From contig NZ_PDOF01000003.1 of NCBI RefSeq assembly GCF_003226345.1, forward strand, positions 652,863-716,862: a stretch of 64,000 nucleotides of DNA, given 5' to 3'. Shown piece after piece: positions 39,145 to 48,446 of the stretch (the stretch's first letter is position 1; each line of letters opens with the position of its first letter). The notes under the pieces are model-generated. The model worked only from the letters and a program-made list of their open reading frames with translations, searched no databases and was not told the DNA's origin. This DNA is from Alteribacter lacisalsi. Lineage in GTDB: Bacteria > Bacillota > Bacilli > Bacillales > Salisediminibacteriaceae. A program made the translations under genes and the position numbers.

Positions 39145-39774
39145 ATGATGTTTCGTGGACAACTTTTTAAAAATCGCCGCCAGACGCCGTACCGCATCCA
39201 TGTAAAAGAAACTCATGCAGCAAAGGAACTGGCGGCGCAGGTAAGACATGCGGTTTCAACTGCCAGACCAAGAGAACTTGTGGTTGTCTGCATCGGCTCA
39301 GACAGGTCGACAGGAGACAGTCTCGGTCCTCTCATCGGAACGAAACTGGAAGAAAACGGCCTTGGCACCTGGACCGTATACGGTACGCTGAGAAGCCCGG
39401 TTCATGCTGTGAACCTGGAAGATACACTAAAGAGAATCGAAAACACACATCAGGATCCTTACATCATCGCGGTTGACGCCTGTCTCGGACGTTCCACAAG
39501 CGTGGGCTATATCTGTTTCGGAGAAGGCCCGCTTAAACCCGGATCGGCAGTAAATAAAAAGCTGCCGCCTGTAGGCGATGTTCATCTGACCGGTATTGTC
39601 AACGTTGGCGGTGTAATGGAGATGATGGTGCTGCAGAACACTCGTCTCTCTGAAGTGATGGAAATGGCTGGTGTAATGGGTGAGGCGATCCTGGAAGCCT
39701 CCAGAGAGCTTGCGGCCCCGAGAAAAAAATTCAGTTGGCCTATACTGCCTGCTGCTCCGAAGCAGCAGGGATAA
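39145..39774 (+). CDS. yyaC: Sporulation protein YyaC (DUF1256 family)
   Basis: 209 aa from ATG at 39145 (MMFRGQLF), preceded by AAAAGGGGG. Core motifs include VVVCIGSDRSTGDSLGPLIG and IIAVDACLGR, similar to the fold of germination protease GPR. Members are forespore-expressed in Bacillus and the function is unclear. This is the only plus-strand gene in its neighbourhood, in the same place as in B. subtilis (between ychF and parB). Its presence supports an endospore-former. A terminator follows. Confidence 0.93.
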   Translation: MMFRGQLFKNRRQTPYRIHVKETHAAKELAAQVRHAVSTARPRELVVVCIGSDRSTGDSLGPLIGTKLEENGLGTWTVYGTLRSPVHAVNLEDTLKRIENTHQDPYIIAVDACLGRSTSVGYICFGEGPLKPGSAVNKKLPPVGDVHLTGIVNVGGVMEMMVLQNTRLSEVMEMAGVMGEAILEASRELAAPRKKFSWPILPAAPKQQG

Positions 39775-39778
39775 AAGA

Positions 39779-39811
39779 AAAAGCGTCTCCTCAAAAGGAA
39801 ACGCTTTTTTG
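39779..39811 (+). terminator. Terminator of yyaC
   Basis: AAGCGTCTCCTCAAAAGGAAACGCTT stem-loop followed by TTTTTTG, 5 bases past the yyaC stop. Confidence 0.85.
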
Positions 39812-39900
39812 TATGCCCTTTTTCGTTGCTTAAAGACATTACATGCGGTGTGACACCATGGTAAATAAAAAGGCTGTTTTCGGAAAGATTGTTGTTTTTT

Positions 39901-40011
39901 ACGCTGCAGTCGGACGCTTTCCGCGGGCAACGCCTCAGTCTCCTCGGGAAAACCACCCTGTGGGGTCTTCGGCTGTTGCTGTTCCCGCTGGAGTCGCCGC
40001 CTTCCGCTTTA
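39901..40011. repeat. GC-rich intergenic repeat, copy E3
   Basis: Carries the shared core: CGCTTTCCGCGGGCAACGCC, CTCCTCGGGAA, GGGGTCTTC and TTCCCGCTGGAGTC. It lacks MITE ends. It lies in the 471-bp gap between yyaC and the DUF554 gene, in opposite orientation to copy E4. Confidence 0.7.
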
Positions 40012-40080
40012 AATTAATTCGGTCAATGGCAACAATCTATCCGAACACAGCTAATAAGAATGATCAGGTTCTTACGCACG

Positions 40081-40205
40081 TAGCTTCACGACGGCAGTGA
40101 GACTCCTGCGGCAATGGAGGCCAGGCGAGACCCCGCAGGCACAGCCGAGGAGGCTTGCCGGCATCGCCGCGGAAAGCGAACGGACGGCGTGAAGCGAAGC
40201 TTCAG
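40081..40205. repeat. GC-rich intergenic repeat, copy E4 (inverted relative to E3)
   Basis: Reads as the reverse complement of the core: GAGACTCCTGCGG, GAGACCCCGCAGG, CCGAGGAGGC, CGCCGCGGAAAGCG. With E3 it fills most of the gap; no gene is supported there. Confidence 0.7.
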
Positions 40206-40245
40206 TTCAGTCATTTTATGGCATCTTTTTTGTATGCCCTGTGTA

Positions 40246-40950
40246 TTAAATCAGGCTCATCACCCAGACAAACAGCACAGCCAGAGGAATGGCCGGAAGA
40301 AGATTCGCCACCCGCACCGGTTTTACTCCGAGAATATTGAGCCCGATTGCCAGGATCATGATCCCTCCCACTGCTGTAATTTCAGCGATAAAAAGATCCA
40401 TCAGTGAATTCGGGACATAAGTGACAATGACAGCTGCCGCCAGTGCGATCGAGCCTTGGTAAAGAACGACCGGAACAGCCGAAAATAAAACTCCGATCCC
40501 CATTGTTGCTGCGAAAATCATGGACGAAAAACCGTCAAGAAGGCTCTTCGTGTATAAAACAGAATGGTCGTTCCGCAGGCCGCTGTCCAGCGCTCCGATA
40601 ACCGCCATGGCCCCCACGACGAAAAGCAGCGTCGCCGCTACAAAACCTCCGGCAAAATTCCCTTCAGACGAAGGGCGTTTCAGTTTACGTTCAAGAACAG
40701 CCCCTGCCTGGTTTAATTTCCCTTCAATATCCATCCACTCACCAAGTATGCCTCCGATTGCCAGACTGAAAATTGCCAGAAGAAACTGCTGGCCTTCCAG
40801 AGCCATTGAGATACCTAAAATTACGACGGCAAGTCCGATCGCTTTCATTACCGTGTCCTTCATACCTGACGGGATTTTCTGAAGTTTCACTCCGATACTG
40901 GCACCGATGATAATCGCCAGACCGTTAACAATCGTCCCTGTTAAAACCAT
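40246..40950 (-). CDS. DUF554 family membrane protein
   Basis: 234 aa with six to seven hydrophobic segments. Family features are the start GTIVNGLAIIIGASIG and FVVGAMAVIGALDSGL, with LNILGVKPVRVANLLPA near the end. Related to the YqgA/YdfK group; function not established. It lies 11 bases downstream of the class V aminotransferase gene and is probably co-transcribed with it. Confidence 0.88.
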   Translation of the reverse strand: MVLTGTIVNGLAIIIGASIGVKLQKIPSGMKDTVMKAIGLAVVILGISMALEGQQFLLAIFSLAIGGILGEWMDIEGKLNQAGAVLERKLKRPSSEGNFAGGFVAATLLFVVGAMAVIGALDSGLRNDHSVLYTKSLLDGFSSMIFAATMGIGVLFSAVPVVLYQGSIALAAAVIVTYVPNSLMDLFIAEITAVGGIMILAIGLNILGVKPVRVANLLPAIPLAVLFVWVMSLI

Positions 40951-40961
40951 GCTGCTGTCTC

Positions 40962-42113
40962 CTATTCTGCAAGCCCTTCCCTGATTTCTTCAAGTGCGTT
41001 CAAAAAAGAGCTGATTTCATCTATGGTATTGTACGGCCCAACACTCACCCGGATCAGTCCTATGTCGGCAGTAGCCAGTGCCTGATGAGCCAAAGGGGCA
41101 CAATGAAGTCCAGCTCTGACTGCGATGTCGTAATGCTCATCGAGAATCATCGCCACTTCATGAACATCTGCTCCTTCCATCTTAAACGATACGACACCGA
41201 GCCGTTCTGCGCCTTTAACTGTATAGACACGGATTCCCGGCATGTTCGAAAGTCCGGTGAGAAGAGCGTCCGTCATCTCCTTTTCCCTTTTACGAATGGT
41301 ATCAAGGCCAATTGACTTTACTTCCTCAAGGCCGGCAAGAAGCCCGGCGATTCCTGGTGTATTCAGAGTACCGCTCTGGAACCCTGCCGGCCATACGTCA
41401 GGCTGCAGTGGTTCTTCAGAATGGCTGCCGGTTCCTCCGAAAATAATCGGTTTCAATGAAGGGCGGCTGCCGGCAATCAGAACACCGGCCCCCTGGGGTC
41501 CGAGCAGCCCTTTATGGGCGGGAAACGCAAGCAGGTCAATTGACCAGTCCTCCATTCTTATATCAAGGACTCCTGCGGTCTGAGAAGCATCAACGAGAAA
41601 GACGGCGTCCCTGTCTTTAAGACAGTTTCCCCATTCCTGAACCGGTGTGATGGACCCCGTCACATTCGAACCATGAGTGGCTGCCACAAGCCGGGTTTCA
41701 GGTCTTAATGCCTCTTCTAACTGCTCTTTGGTAAATACACCGTTTTCATTAGGAATGATGTACGTAATCCGGACCTTTTTTTCCTCTCTCAGCCACTCAA
41801 GGGGTCTCCTGACCGAGTTATGCTCATAGGCCGTAGCAACCACGTGGTCTCCTTCGGTAAGATCCAGTCCCAGTATTCCCTGATTCAGTGCCTGTGTCGC
41901 ATTCTGATAGAACAATACCCGTTCAGCCTGGCTGCACTGAAAAAAAGTCGCCAGTTCTTTTCTTGCCCGGCTGATCGTGTCAGAAGCACGTCGGGCCAGT
42001 CGGTGTCCACTTCTCCCGGGATTGGCGCCATATTCATCAATCGCTTCGCACACCGCTCTGGAAACGGAAGGCGGTTTTGGAAAGCTTGACGCTGCCTGAT
42101 CCAGATAAATCAT
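40962..42113 (-). CDS. Class V aminotransferase / cysteine desulfurase-family protein
   Basis: 383 aa, PLP-dependent. The start MIYLDQAASSFPKP and the PLP-lysine segment FPAHKGLLGPQG are typical, as are VDASQTAG and TGSHSEEP. A C-terminal cysteine (VRAGLHCAPLAH) lies where cysteine desulfurases of this subgroup carry the sulfur-accepting residue. It may deliver sulfur from cysteine for Fe-S or thio-cofactor synthesis, but no scaffold or acceptor gene is adjacent. Confidence 0.9.
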   Translation of the reverse strand: MIYLDQAASSFPKPPSVSRAVCEAIDEYGANPGRSGHRLARRASDTISRARKELATFFQCSQAERVLFYQNATQALNQGILGLDLTEGDHVVATAYEHNSVRRPLEWLREEKKVRITYIIPNENGVFTKEQLEEALRPETRLVAATHGSNVTGSITPVQEWGNCLKDRDAVFLVDASQTAGVLDIRMEDWSIDLLAFPAHKGLLGPQGAGVLIAGSRPSLKPIIFGGTGSHSEEPLQPDVWPAGFQSGTLNTPGIAGLLAGLEEVKSIGLDTIRKREKEMTDALLTGLSNMPGIRVYTVKGAERLGVVSFKMEGADVHEVAMILDEHYDIAVRAGLHCAPLAHQALATADIGLIRVSVGPYNTIDEISSFLNALEEIREGLAE

Positions 42114-42144
42114 CCTGATGCCCCCTCTTCTCTTTCTGCAAGAC

Positions 42145-42202
42145 TGAAAAAAAGGAGTGTGCCGAAAAAAGGCACTACAGGCCTTCTTCTACACTCCTTT
42201 TT
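42145..42202 (-). terminator. Terminator of parA-parB
   Basis: AAGGAGTGT and ACACTCCTT pair around a 33-base loop that itself contains a GTGCC/GGCAC inner stem. T7 follows on the minus strand. Confidence 0.8.
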
Positions 42203-42220
42203 GCGATCCATCGTTATCGT

Positions 42221-43075
42221 CTACTCTTCTTCTTCCCTGTCAAGGAGCGTTAAAATCCTATCCAGATCATCTTCGGAAAAGAAGTCAATTTCTATTTTTC
42301 CTTTCTTCTTTCCCTGTCTAATCTGTACATTTGTACCGAAATACTTTTTCAGGGAAGCCTCACGTTCCCGAACATACGGTGTCAATTGCCGCTTTGAATC
42401 TTTTGTTTCACGTGAAACTTCTTTATTGAGTTTCTGCACATATTCTTCAAGCTGCCGGACACTCAGCTTTTCTTTCACTGTTTTCTGGAGAGCTCCTGTA
42501 AGGCTGTCTTTGTTTTTAAGACCGAGAAGCGCTCTCCCGTGCCCCATGGAAAGCTTTCCTTCCGCAAGAAACTCCTGTGCCATTTCCGGGAGCTGCAAAA
42601 GCCGCAGATGGTTAGCGATGTGCGGTCGGCTTTTCCCGAGCTTCCTCGACAGTTCATCCTGTGTCACCTGCAGGTGCTCGAGCAGCTTCTGGTACGCTTT
42701 TGCCTCTTCCAGTGCATTCAGATCCTCGCGCTGGAGATTTTCAATGAGGGCAATTTCCATCATTTCATCTTCATTCAGTTCCCGTACCACCGCAGGAATT
42801 TCCTTAAGTCCCGCTGCCTTGGAAGCCTTAAAGCGTCTTTCACCGACGACCAGTTCAAATCCCTTAATGCTTTTTCGCACAATAACCGGCTGCAGCACAC
42901 CGTGCTGTTCAATCGAGCGCTTTAGTTCCCCGATCGCTTCTTCGCTGAAATGCTTCCGGGGCTGATACGGATTAGGCCGGATGTCGCTTACAGGGATTTC
43001 CTCGACCCTTTCCGTCCTTTGTTCGGATGAATCAGGGAAAAGAGCCTGTATGCCTTTACCAAGTCCTTTACCCAT
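42221..43075 (-). CDS. parB: ParB/Spo0J chromosome partition protein
   Basis: 284 aa. The ParB N-terminal CTPase domain has GERRFKA and [14 protein letters not shown] motifs. A helix-turn-helix ([22 protein letters not shown]) and a C-terminal dimer domain follow. ParB loads on parS, clamps along DNA with CTP, recruits SMC and regulates Soj. A parS site lies inside the gene. The start MGKGLGKGI overlaps the parA stop by 8 bases. Standard Spo0J length. Confidence 0.98.
   Translation of the reverse strand: MGKGLGKGIQALFPDSSEQRTERVEEIPVSDIRPNPYQPRKHFSEEAIGELKRSIEQHGVLQPVIVRKSIKGFELVVGERRFKASKAAGLKEIPAVVRELNEDEMMEIALIENLQREDLNALEEAKAYQKLLEHLQVTQDELSRKLGKSRPHIANHLRLLQLPEMAQEFLAEGKLSMGHGRALLGLKNKDSLTGALQKTVKEKLSVRQLEEYVQKLNKEVSRETKDSKRQLTPYVREREASLKKYFGTNVQIRQGKKKGKIEIDFFSEDDLDRILTLLDREEEE
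42404..42419. promoter_or_regulatory. parS site inside parB
   Basis: TGTTTCACGTGAAACT matches the parS consensus TGTTNCACGTGAAACA at all but the last position. It is the only good parS site I found in the window. B. subtilis also has a parS within spo0J. Confidence 0.93.
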
Positions 43076-43829
43076 TGGACACCACTTCCTTCGCTAATTC
43101 TGTATAAACCTCTGCCCCTTTTGAGCGGGGATCGTACGTAATAATCGGCTCCCCGTGACTCGGTGCTTCCCCGAGTCGGACGTTTCTCGGGATGATCGTT
43201 CGGAAGACCTTCTCGCGGAAGTATTTCTTCACTTCTTCAATTACCTGTATGCCAAGGTTCGTTCTCGCATCTAGCATGGTAAGAAGGACACCTTCGATCG
43301 CAAGATTCTGATTCAGGTGCTTTTGAACGAGCCTCACCGTATTCAAAAGCTGGCTCAGACCTTCAAGAGCGTAATACTCGCACTGTACCGGGATCAGAAC
43401 CGAGTCAGCCGCTGTGAGCGAGTTGATTGTGAGAAGCCCGAGTGACGGCGGACAGTCTATCACAATGTAGTCATAATCGTCTGCCACCTGATCAATTGCT
43501 TTTTTGAGTCTCACTTCCCGGGAAATAGTCGGAACGAGTTCAATTTCAGCCCCTGCAAGCTGGATCGTGGACGGAAGAATGGACAATCCTTCCGTTGCTG
43601 TCGGCAGAATCACCTGGGCTGAAGGTGTGTCCTCCACCAGCACGTTATAGATACATTCGTCAATGTCCCCTTTATCTACTCCTACACCGCTTGTCGTATT
43701 ACCCTGCGGATCAATATCAATAAGGAGAACACGCTTCCCTTCGTTAGCAAGACACGCACTTAAATTGACGGCTGTCGTCGTTTTTCCGACCCCGCCTTTC
43801 TGATTTGCGATGGCTATGACTTTCCCCAT
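43068..43829 (-). CDS. parA: ParA/Soj chromosome partition ATPase
   Basis: 253 aa from the ATG at 43829 ([10 protein letters not shown]), the same length as B. subtilis Soj. The frame extends upstream, but this start follows AGGTAGGTG. Deviant Walker A KGGVGKTT at residues 11-18, Walker B DCPPSLG. Soj works with ParB in origin segregation and regulates DnaA. It contains a Noc-site-like palindrome at 43513-43526. Confidence 0.98.
   Translation of the reverse strand: MGKVIAIANQKGGVGKTTTAVNLSACLANEGKRVLLIDIDPQGNTTSGVGVDKGDIDECIYNVLVEDTPSAQVILPTATEGLSILPSTIQLAGAEIELVPTISREVRLKKAIDQVADDYDYIVIDCPPSLGLLTINSLTAADSVLIPVQCEYYALEGLSQLLNTVRLVQKHLNQNLAIEGVLLTMLDARTNLGIQVIEEVKKYFREKVFRTIIPRNVRLGEAPSHGEPIITYDPRSKGAEVYTELAKEVVSNG
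43513..43526. promoter_or_regulatory. Noc-binding-site-like palindrome in parA
   Basis: ACTTCCCGGGAAAT, 13 of 14 positions identical to the Noc-binding consensus ATTTCCCGGGAAAT. Confidence 0.6.
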
Positions 43830-43883
43830 CTTTTCACCTACCTGCTCTGACTTTCTATGCTCCTGCTGTATAACGGTCAACTA

Positions 43884-43912
43884 TTGAAATATTCAGTATC
43901 TGAGGTTATTTT
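43884..43912 (+). promoter_or_regulatory. Candidate promoter of the plus-strand gene at 44003
   Basis: TTGAAA-N17-TATTTT, about 90 bases upstream of the ATG. Confidence 0.5.
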
Positions 43913-44002
43913 ATCACGAATTGGGCTGAAAAGCGGTTGCCGTCTCTGAAAAAATGATAAAATACCTATGATTTATTCCTATTTCGAAAGGCTGATTTTC
44001 CG

Positions 44003-44293
44003 ATGATCTGTTTATGCGAGAATCCTCTTGAATCGATCCACCTCCAGCTTGCAGACGATGAAAGTCCTGTGGCCTGCTCGCTGTGTGGAAATTATATACA
44101 AGTTAACGGTCTTCCTGTCGACGATCTTGTGAAAAAATCTGTTAACGCCTGGTTTGACGCTGCGCAGTCGCAGAAAGTGACGACTGCACAGGCAAACGAG
44201 CAGGGACACACTCTCGTCTACCGGCTGCAGGCAGCACTGCACGGAAAAACGATCGTTTACTTTTTACCACTCCCAGAAAATGACGGCGTTTAA
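44003..44293 (+). CDS. Unrecognised 96-aa protein with Cys motifs between parA and noc
   Basis: The frame starts MICLCENPLESI and contains CLC near the N-terminus and CSLCGNYI (residues 25-32), a possible small metal-binding site. The C-terminal half is hydrophilic and ends in a hydrophobic strand (KTIVYFLPLPEND). No signal peptide or membrane helix. A ribosome site GAAAGG lies about 11 bases before the ATG, which is long spacing. It opposes the direction of both neighbours and replication and is convergent with noc. I do not recognise the family; a non-coding origin remains possible. Confidence 0.6.
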   Translation: MICLCENPLESIHLQLADDESPVACSLCGNYIQVNGLPVDDLVKKSVNAWFDAAQSQKVTTAQANEQGHTLVYRLQAALHGKTIVYFLPLPENDGV

Positions 44294-44324
44294 CACTATC
44301 CGCAGAAACGGCCGCATGTAAAGG

Positions 44325-44368
44325 AAAAAAAAGAGGTGGTCCCGGAGCCGTTCACCCAGGGATCACCT
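44325..44368 (-). terminator. Terminator of noc
   Basis: GGTGATCCC/GGGACCACC stem followed by TCTTTTTTTT on the minus strand, 6 bases past the noc stop. Confidence 0.85.
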
Positions 44369-44373
44369 TTGCT

Positions 44374-45213
44374 TTAAGATTTCGGTATGCGGATTGTAAA
44401 CTGATAATATTCCTCGTTTTCTTCCTCGTCCGTATCCAGTTCCATTCCCGACTTGGCAACCATATCAAGAGACTGCCGGATCGTATTCATCGCCAGGCGC
44501 ATGTCCTTGGAGTACCCTTTCCGGATCGGCTTTTTCTTTTCCGGTTTCGGTTCAAGCATCCGTTTAACCTGCTCTTCTGTCTGTTTCACATTGAGCTCTT
44601 CTTCGATAATCTTTTCAAGCAGTCTGGTCTGCTTTTCTTCATCCTTGAGCGAAATAAGGGCACGAGCGTGCCGCTCTGTAATCTGCCTGTTTAACAGGGC
44701 CTCCTGCACAGGCTGGGGCAGGTGCAGAAGCCTCAGCTTATTGGCAACCGTTGATTGGCCTTTACCGAGCCGCTGCGCAAGGCTCTCCTGGGTAAGACCG
44801 TGAATATCAATCAGTTTGGCGTAAGCAGTTGCCTCTTCGATTGATGTAAGTCCTTCACGCTGCAGGTTTTCAATCAGCGCAACAGAAGCTGTCTGTGAAT
44901 CATTGAAATTCTTAATAACTGCGGGAATTGTGCTCCAGCCGAGTCTGGTAACAGCCCTCCAGCGTCTTTCCCCTGCAATAATTTCGTATTTTCCATCTTT
45001 TTCACGGACTACAATTGGCTGTATAATCCCGTGAGTTCTGATTGTCTGGGCCAGTTCATCTATACGTTCATCCTGGAATACCGTACGCGGCTGAAACCGG
45101 TTCGGGACTATTTCGGCAACCGGAAGCTGATGAACTTCCTCCTTGTCACTCACTTCCACTTCTTCCTGCTGTTTTTCGCTTAAGCCGAACAAGCGCGAAA
45201 ATGACTGCTTCAT
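44374..45213 (-). CDS. noc: Nucleoid occlusion protein Noc
   Basis: 279 aa, ParB-like. The CTPase motif GERRWRA and [19 protein letters not shown] are present; the helix-turn-helix is [22 protein letters not shown]. The N-terminus [11 protein letters not shown] is the amphipathic membrane-targeting helix of Noc. Noc binds specific sites around the origin and blocks FtsZ assembly over DNA. It lies next to rsmG, as in B. subtilis. Confidence 0.97.
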   Translation of the reverse strand: MKQSFSRLFGLSEKQQEEVEVSDKEEVHQLPVAEIVPNRFQPRTVFQDERIDELAQTIRTHGIIQPIVVREKDGKYEIIAGERRWRAVTRLGWSTIPAVIKNFNDSQTASVALIENLQREGLTSIEEATAYAKLIDIHGLTQESLAQRLGKGQSTVANKLRLLHLPQPVQEALLNRQITERHARALISLKDEEKQTRLLEKIIEEELNVKQTEEQVKRMLEPKPEKKKPIRKGYSKDMRLAMNTIRQSLDMVAKSGMELDTDEEENEEYYQFTIRIPKS

Positions 45214-45352
45214 GGCGACACCACCTTCTCAAAACTACCTTACTCCAATTCTTGATTTAATGACAGAAATCCTGCTCCATCACGGCAAAACAAATAGTTC
45301 AAAATCCTACTTTTTTCGTCACAGGCCCCCTGAAAGTCAGGACTGGTCTGCC

Positions 45353-46069
45353 TTACAGAAGGGGCTGGCGGTTTGGCGTTCCGGGCTTTCGGGGATATTT
45401 TTTCTGGGTGGGATTCATTTTTTCAACCTGGACGATCACACGTTCGCTCTCTTCTTCAGGCAGGAGAAAGCGGTCAGTTCGCCGCAGACGGCCTCCTAAA
45501 AGACGGAACGCCTTCTCTGATTCTCCCACTTCCTCTTCCCCGCCTGCCCCTTTCATGGCCAGGAATGTGCCATTTTTTTTCACAAGAGGCAGACAAAGCT
45601 CGCTAAGGACCGGAAGGCGGGCCACTGCACGGGCCATTACAAGATCGTACTGTTCGCGGTGCTCTTTTTTTCTGGCAAACTGCTCTGCCCTGTCATGAAA
45701 AAAAGATACCCCCGTTAACTCAAGCTCTTCTGCCAGAGCGTGCAGAAACGTAATCCGCTTGTTAAGCGAATCTACAATCGTTACATCCAAATGAGGAAAA
45801 CAGATTTTCAGGGGCAGACTTGGAAATCCTGCTCCTGCACCAATATCAGCTACCGTTTGAACACTCTTAAAATCGTAATAAAAAGCAGCAGATAGGGAGT
45901 CAAAGAAATGTTTAAGATATACACCGTCCCGGTCTGTAATTGCAGTCAGGTTCATTCGTTCATTCCAGTCGGTCAGAACGTTGAAGTATGTCTCGAACTT
46001 GGCTGCCTGATCATCGTTCAGGACAATATCTCTTTTTGCCAACTCCTGCCGGAATTGTTCTCGGTTCAT
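45353..46069 (-). CDS. rsmG: 16S rRNA (guanine527-N7)-methyltransferase RsmG
   Basis: 238 aa. The Rossmann-type SAM site [17 protein letters not shown] is intact, followed by [11 protein letters not shown]. It methylates G527 of 16S rRNA; loss gives low-level streptomycin resistance in bacteria. In B. subtilis it directly follows mnmG. Here a MITE has entered the gap, so the spacing is 322 bp. Confidence 0.97.
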   Translation of the reverse strand: MNREQFRQELAKRDIVLNDDQAAKFETYFNVLTDWNERMNLTAITDRDGVYLKHFFDSLSAAFYYDFKSVQTVADIGAGAGFPSLPLKICFPHLDVTIVDSLNKRITFLHALAEELELTGVSFFHDRAEQFARKKEHREQYDLVMARAVARLPVLSELCLPLVKKNGTFLAMKGAGGEEEVGESEKAFRLLGGRLRRTDRFLLPEEESERVIVQVEKMNPTQKKYPRKPGTPNRQPLL

Positions 46070-46205
46070 CGTCTCACCTTTTCTTACCGGTACTGCACCG
46101 GCTTTAATGGCAACTGCACGAAGCCGGAGCCGGCCTCATACAGTTTTTAATAAATTGACTTTGCTGGAAAAATCACTGTCGATCTCTCAAATAGGCTTTT
46201 CATTA

Positions 46206-46386
46206 GGCTCTGTTAAAAGTCTGTTGTTGATTTCCGCTCTCTGCGCTCCCTTTCCGCGGGCACCGCTTCAGCCTCCTCGGGAAGAGCACCCTGCGGGGTC
46301 TTCAGCCGGCGCTGTTCCCGCAGGAGTGTCGCGCGTTCGCTTCAATCGACGATAGAAAAATATCAACATTAAACTTTAACAGCGCC
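46206..46386. mobile_element. MITE copy D (181 bp) with exact 8-bp target duplication
   Basis: Ends GGCTCTGTTAAAAG and CTTTAACAGCGCC. Flanked by TTTCATTA at 46198-46205 and TTTCATTA at 46387-46394, an exact 8-bp duplication. The right-hand copy contains the mnmG stop codon. It is the clearest evidence that this family transposes. Confidence 0.95.
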
Positions 46387-46391
46387 TTTCA

Positions 46392-48299
46392 TTAAGCCTC
46401 TTTAGCCTGACCTGATGCGTGCACTTTTTTCAGGCGTCCCTGCTCAAGGTACACAAGGAGTACAGATACGTCAGCCGGATTGACCCCGGATACGCGGGAA
46501 GCCTGGGCCATGGAAAGGGGCCGTACTTCCGACAGCTTTTGTTTCGCTTCTGATGCCAGACCGTTGATGGCAAAGTAGTCGAGATCTTCTGGAAGCTTCT
46601 TATTTTCCATCTTCTTCAGTTTCTCAACCTGCTCCATCTGCTTGGCGATATATCCCTGATACTTCACCTGAATCTCAACCTGTTCCGCTACGTCTTCGTC
46701 GAGTGCCGTTTCCGGCGGGGCAAGCTTTGCCACATGACTGTATGAAATTTCAGGACGCTTGAGAAGAAGCGTGGCGTTAATGGCATCCTTAAGCGGGGTC
46801 GAAGATGCAGTGGCAAGCACCTCCTGCGCTTCATCTGTATCTTTAATGACTGTTTTTTCAAGTCTTTTGATTTCTGCTGCGATGGCTGCTTTTTTCTCTT
46901 CAAATCGTGCAAAACGATCTTCGGAAATAAGCCCGATGTCTCTGCCCCGCTCTGTGAGGCGCAGATCTGCATTATCATGCCGCAGCAGCAGCCGGTACTC
47001 TGCACGGGAAGTGAGAAGGCGGTAAGGCTCGTTCGTTCCCTTTGTGACCAAATCATCAATGAGGACGCCGATATAGGCCTCAGAACGATCAAGAATCATT
47101 GGTTCTTTTTCCTGCACCTTCAGCGCTGCATTTATTCCTGCCATGAGGCCCTGGCCTGCAGCCTCCTCGTAGCCGCTCGTTCCGTTAATCTGACCTGCTG
47201 TAAACAGGGAATCGATCTGTTTTGTTTCGAGGGACGGCCACAGCTGGGTCGGTACAATCGCATCGTATTCAATGGCATAGCCCGGCCGCATCATGCGCAC
47301 AGCCTCAAGACCGGGAATCGTTTTCAGCATGTTCAGCTGAATGTCTTCAGGAAGGCTGGTGGACAATCCCTGAACATACACTTCTGATGTGTTCCGTCCT
47401 TCCGGTTCAAGGAAAATCTGATGACGTGGCTTGTCACTGAACCGGACGATTTTATCTTCAATCGACGGACAGTAACGTGGGCCTGTTCCTTCGATCATAC
47501 CGGAATACATTGGGGAACGGCTCAGGTTGCCGTTAATAATTTCATGGGTTTCATCGTTCGTATACGTGAGCCAGCACGGCAACTGGTCGGTAATATATTT
47601 CGTTGTTTCGTATGAGAATGCCCGTGGCACATCATCGCCAGGCTGAATTTCCGTTTTGGAATAATCGATTGTCTGGCTGTTCACTCTCGGAGGTGTGCCT
47701 GTTTTAAAGCGGACCATCTCAAACCCGAGTTCCTGAAGGTTATGGGACAGATTGACCGACGGCTGCATATTGTTCGGCCCGCTGTCATAAGCAAGATCTC
47801 CGAGGATGACTTTTCCGCGAAGATAGGTCCCTGTGGTTACAACCACAGCTTTGGAACGGTATTCAGCACCTGTCTGCGTGACAACGCCTTTGCATACGCC
47901 GTCCTCAATGATGAGTTCCTCCACCATTCCCTGGCGAAGCAGAAGATTTTCTGTCTCTTCTATCGTTTTTTTCATTTCGTGCTGGTAAAGGAATTTGTCT
48001 GCCTGTGCACGAAGGGCTCGTACAGCTGGTCCTTTACCTGTATTCAGCATCCGCATCTGAATGTGTGTCTTATCAATATTTCTCGCCATTTCCCCGCCCA
48101 GTGCGTCAATTTCCCGGACAACGATCCCTTTGGCGGGACCGCCCACCGACGGGTTACACGGCATATATGCCACAGCATCCAGGTTCAGCGTCAGGATCAG
48201 GGTATCGGCACCCATACGGGCAGATGCAAGTCCTGCTTCCACACCTGCATGTCCGGCACCGATGACAATGACATCAAACTCTCCACCCTGGTAGTTCAT
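46392..48299 (-). CDS. mnmG: tRNA uridine-5-carboxymethylaminomethyl modification enzyme MnmG
   Basis: 635 aa. The FAD-binding motif [16 protein letters not shown] near residue 10 and [12 protein letters not shown] are typical. With MnmE it installs the cmnm5 group on wobble U34 of several tRNAs. It lies downstream of mnmE, 147 bp away. Its last codon is next to MITE copy D and its stop codon lies inside the 8-bp target duplication; the protein end looks normal, so no truncation is evident. Confidence 0.98.
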   Translation of the reverse strand: MNYQGGEFDVIVIGAGHAGVEAGLASARMGADTLILTLNLDAVAYMPCNPSVGGPAKGIVVREIDALGGEMARNIDKTHIQMRMLNTGKGPAVRALRAQADKFLYQHEMKKTIEETENLLLRQGMVEELIIEDGVCKGVVTQTGAEYRSKAVVVTTGTYLRGKVILGDLAYDSGPNNMQPSVNLSHNLQELGFEMVRFKTGTPPRVNSQTIDYSKTEIQPGDDVPRAFSYETTKYITDQLPCWLTYTNDETHEIINGNLSRSPMYSGMIEGTGPRYCPSIEDKIVRFSDKPRHQIFLEPEGRNTSEVYVQGLSTSLPEDIQLNMLKTIPGLEAVRMMRPGYAIEYDAIVPTQLWPSLETKQIDSLFTAGQINGTSGYEEAAGQGLMAGINAALKVQEKEPMILDRSEAYIGVLIDDLVTKGTNEPYRLLTSRAEYRLLLRHDNADLRLTERGRDIGLISEDRFARFEEKKAAIAAEIKRLEKTVIKDTDEAQEVLATASSTPLKDAINATLLLKRPEISYSHVAKLAPPETALDEDVAEQVEIQVKYQGYIAKQMEQVEKLKKMENKKLPEDLDYFAINGLASEAKQKLSEVRPLSMAQASRVSGVNPADVSVLLVYLEQGRLKKVHASGQAKEA

Positions 48300-48446
48300 G
48301 CTGATGACCTCCTTTTAGTTGACGTTTTCATACGTCTGTTTTCCAAATGATTGGCATATCGCGTGGCGATACGCCTGATTCAGGCTCTGTCTGACAGCTT
48401 GCTGTTCCATTTTTTCCAGTGATGACTGACAACATATCGCCGATAA

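Noticed and set aside
39843..40407. Plus-strand frames in the yyaC-DUF554 gap
   Set aside because: They translate the GC-rich repeats or run antisense to DUF554, without ribosome sites.
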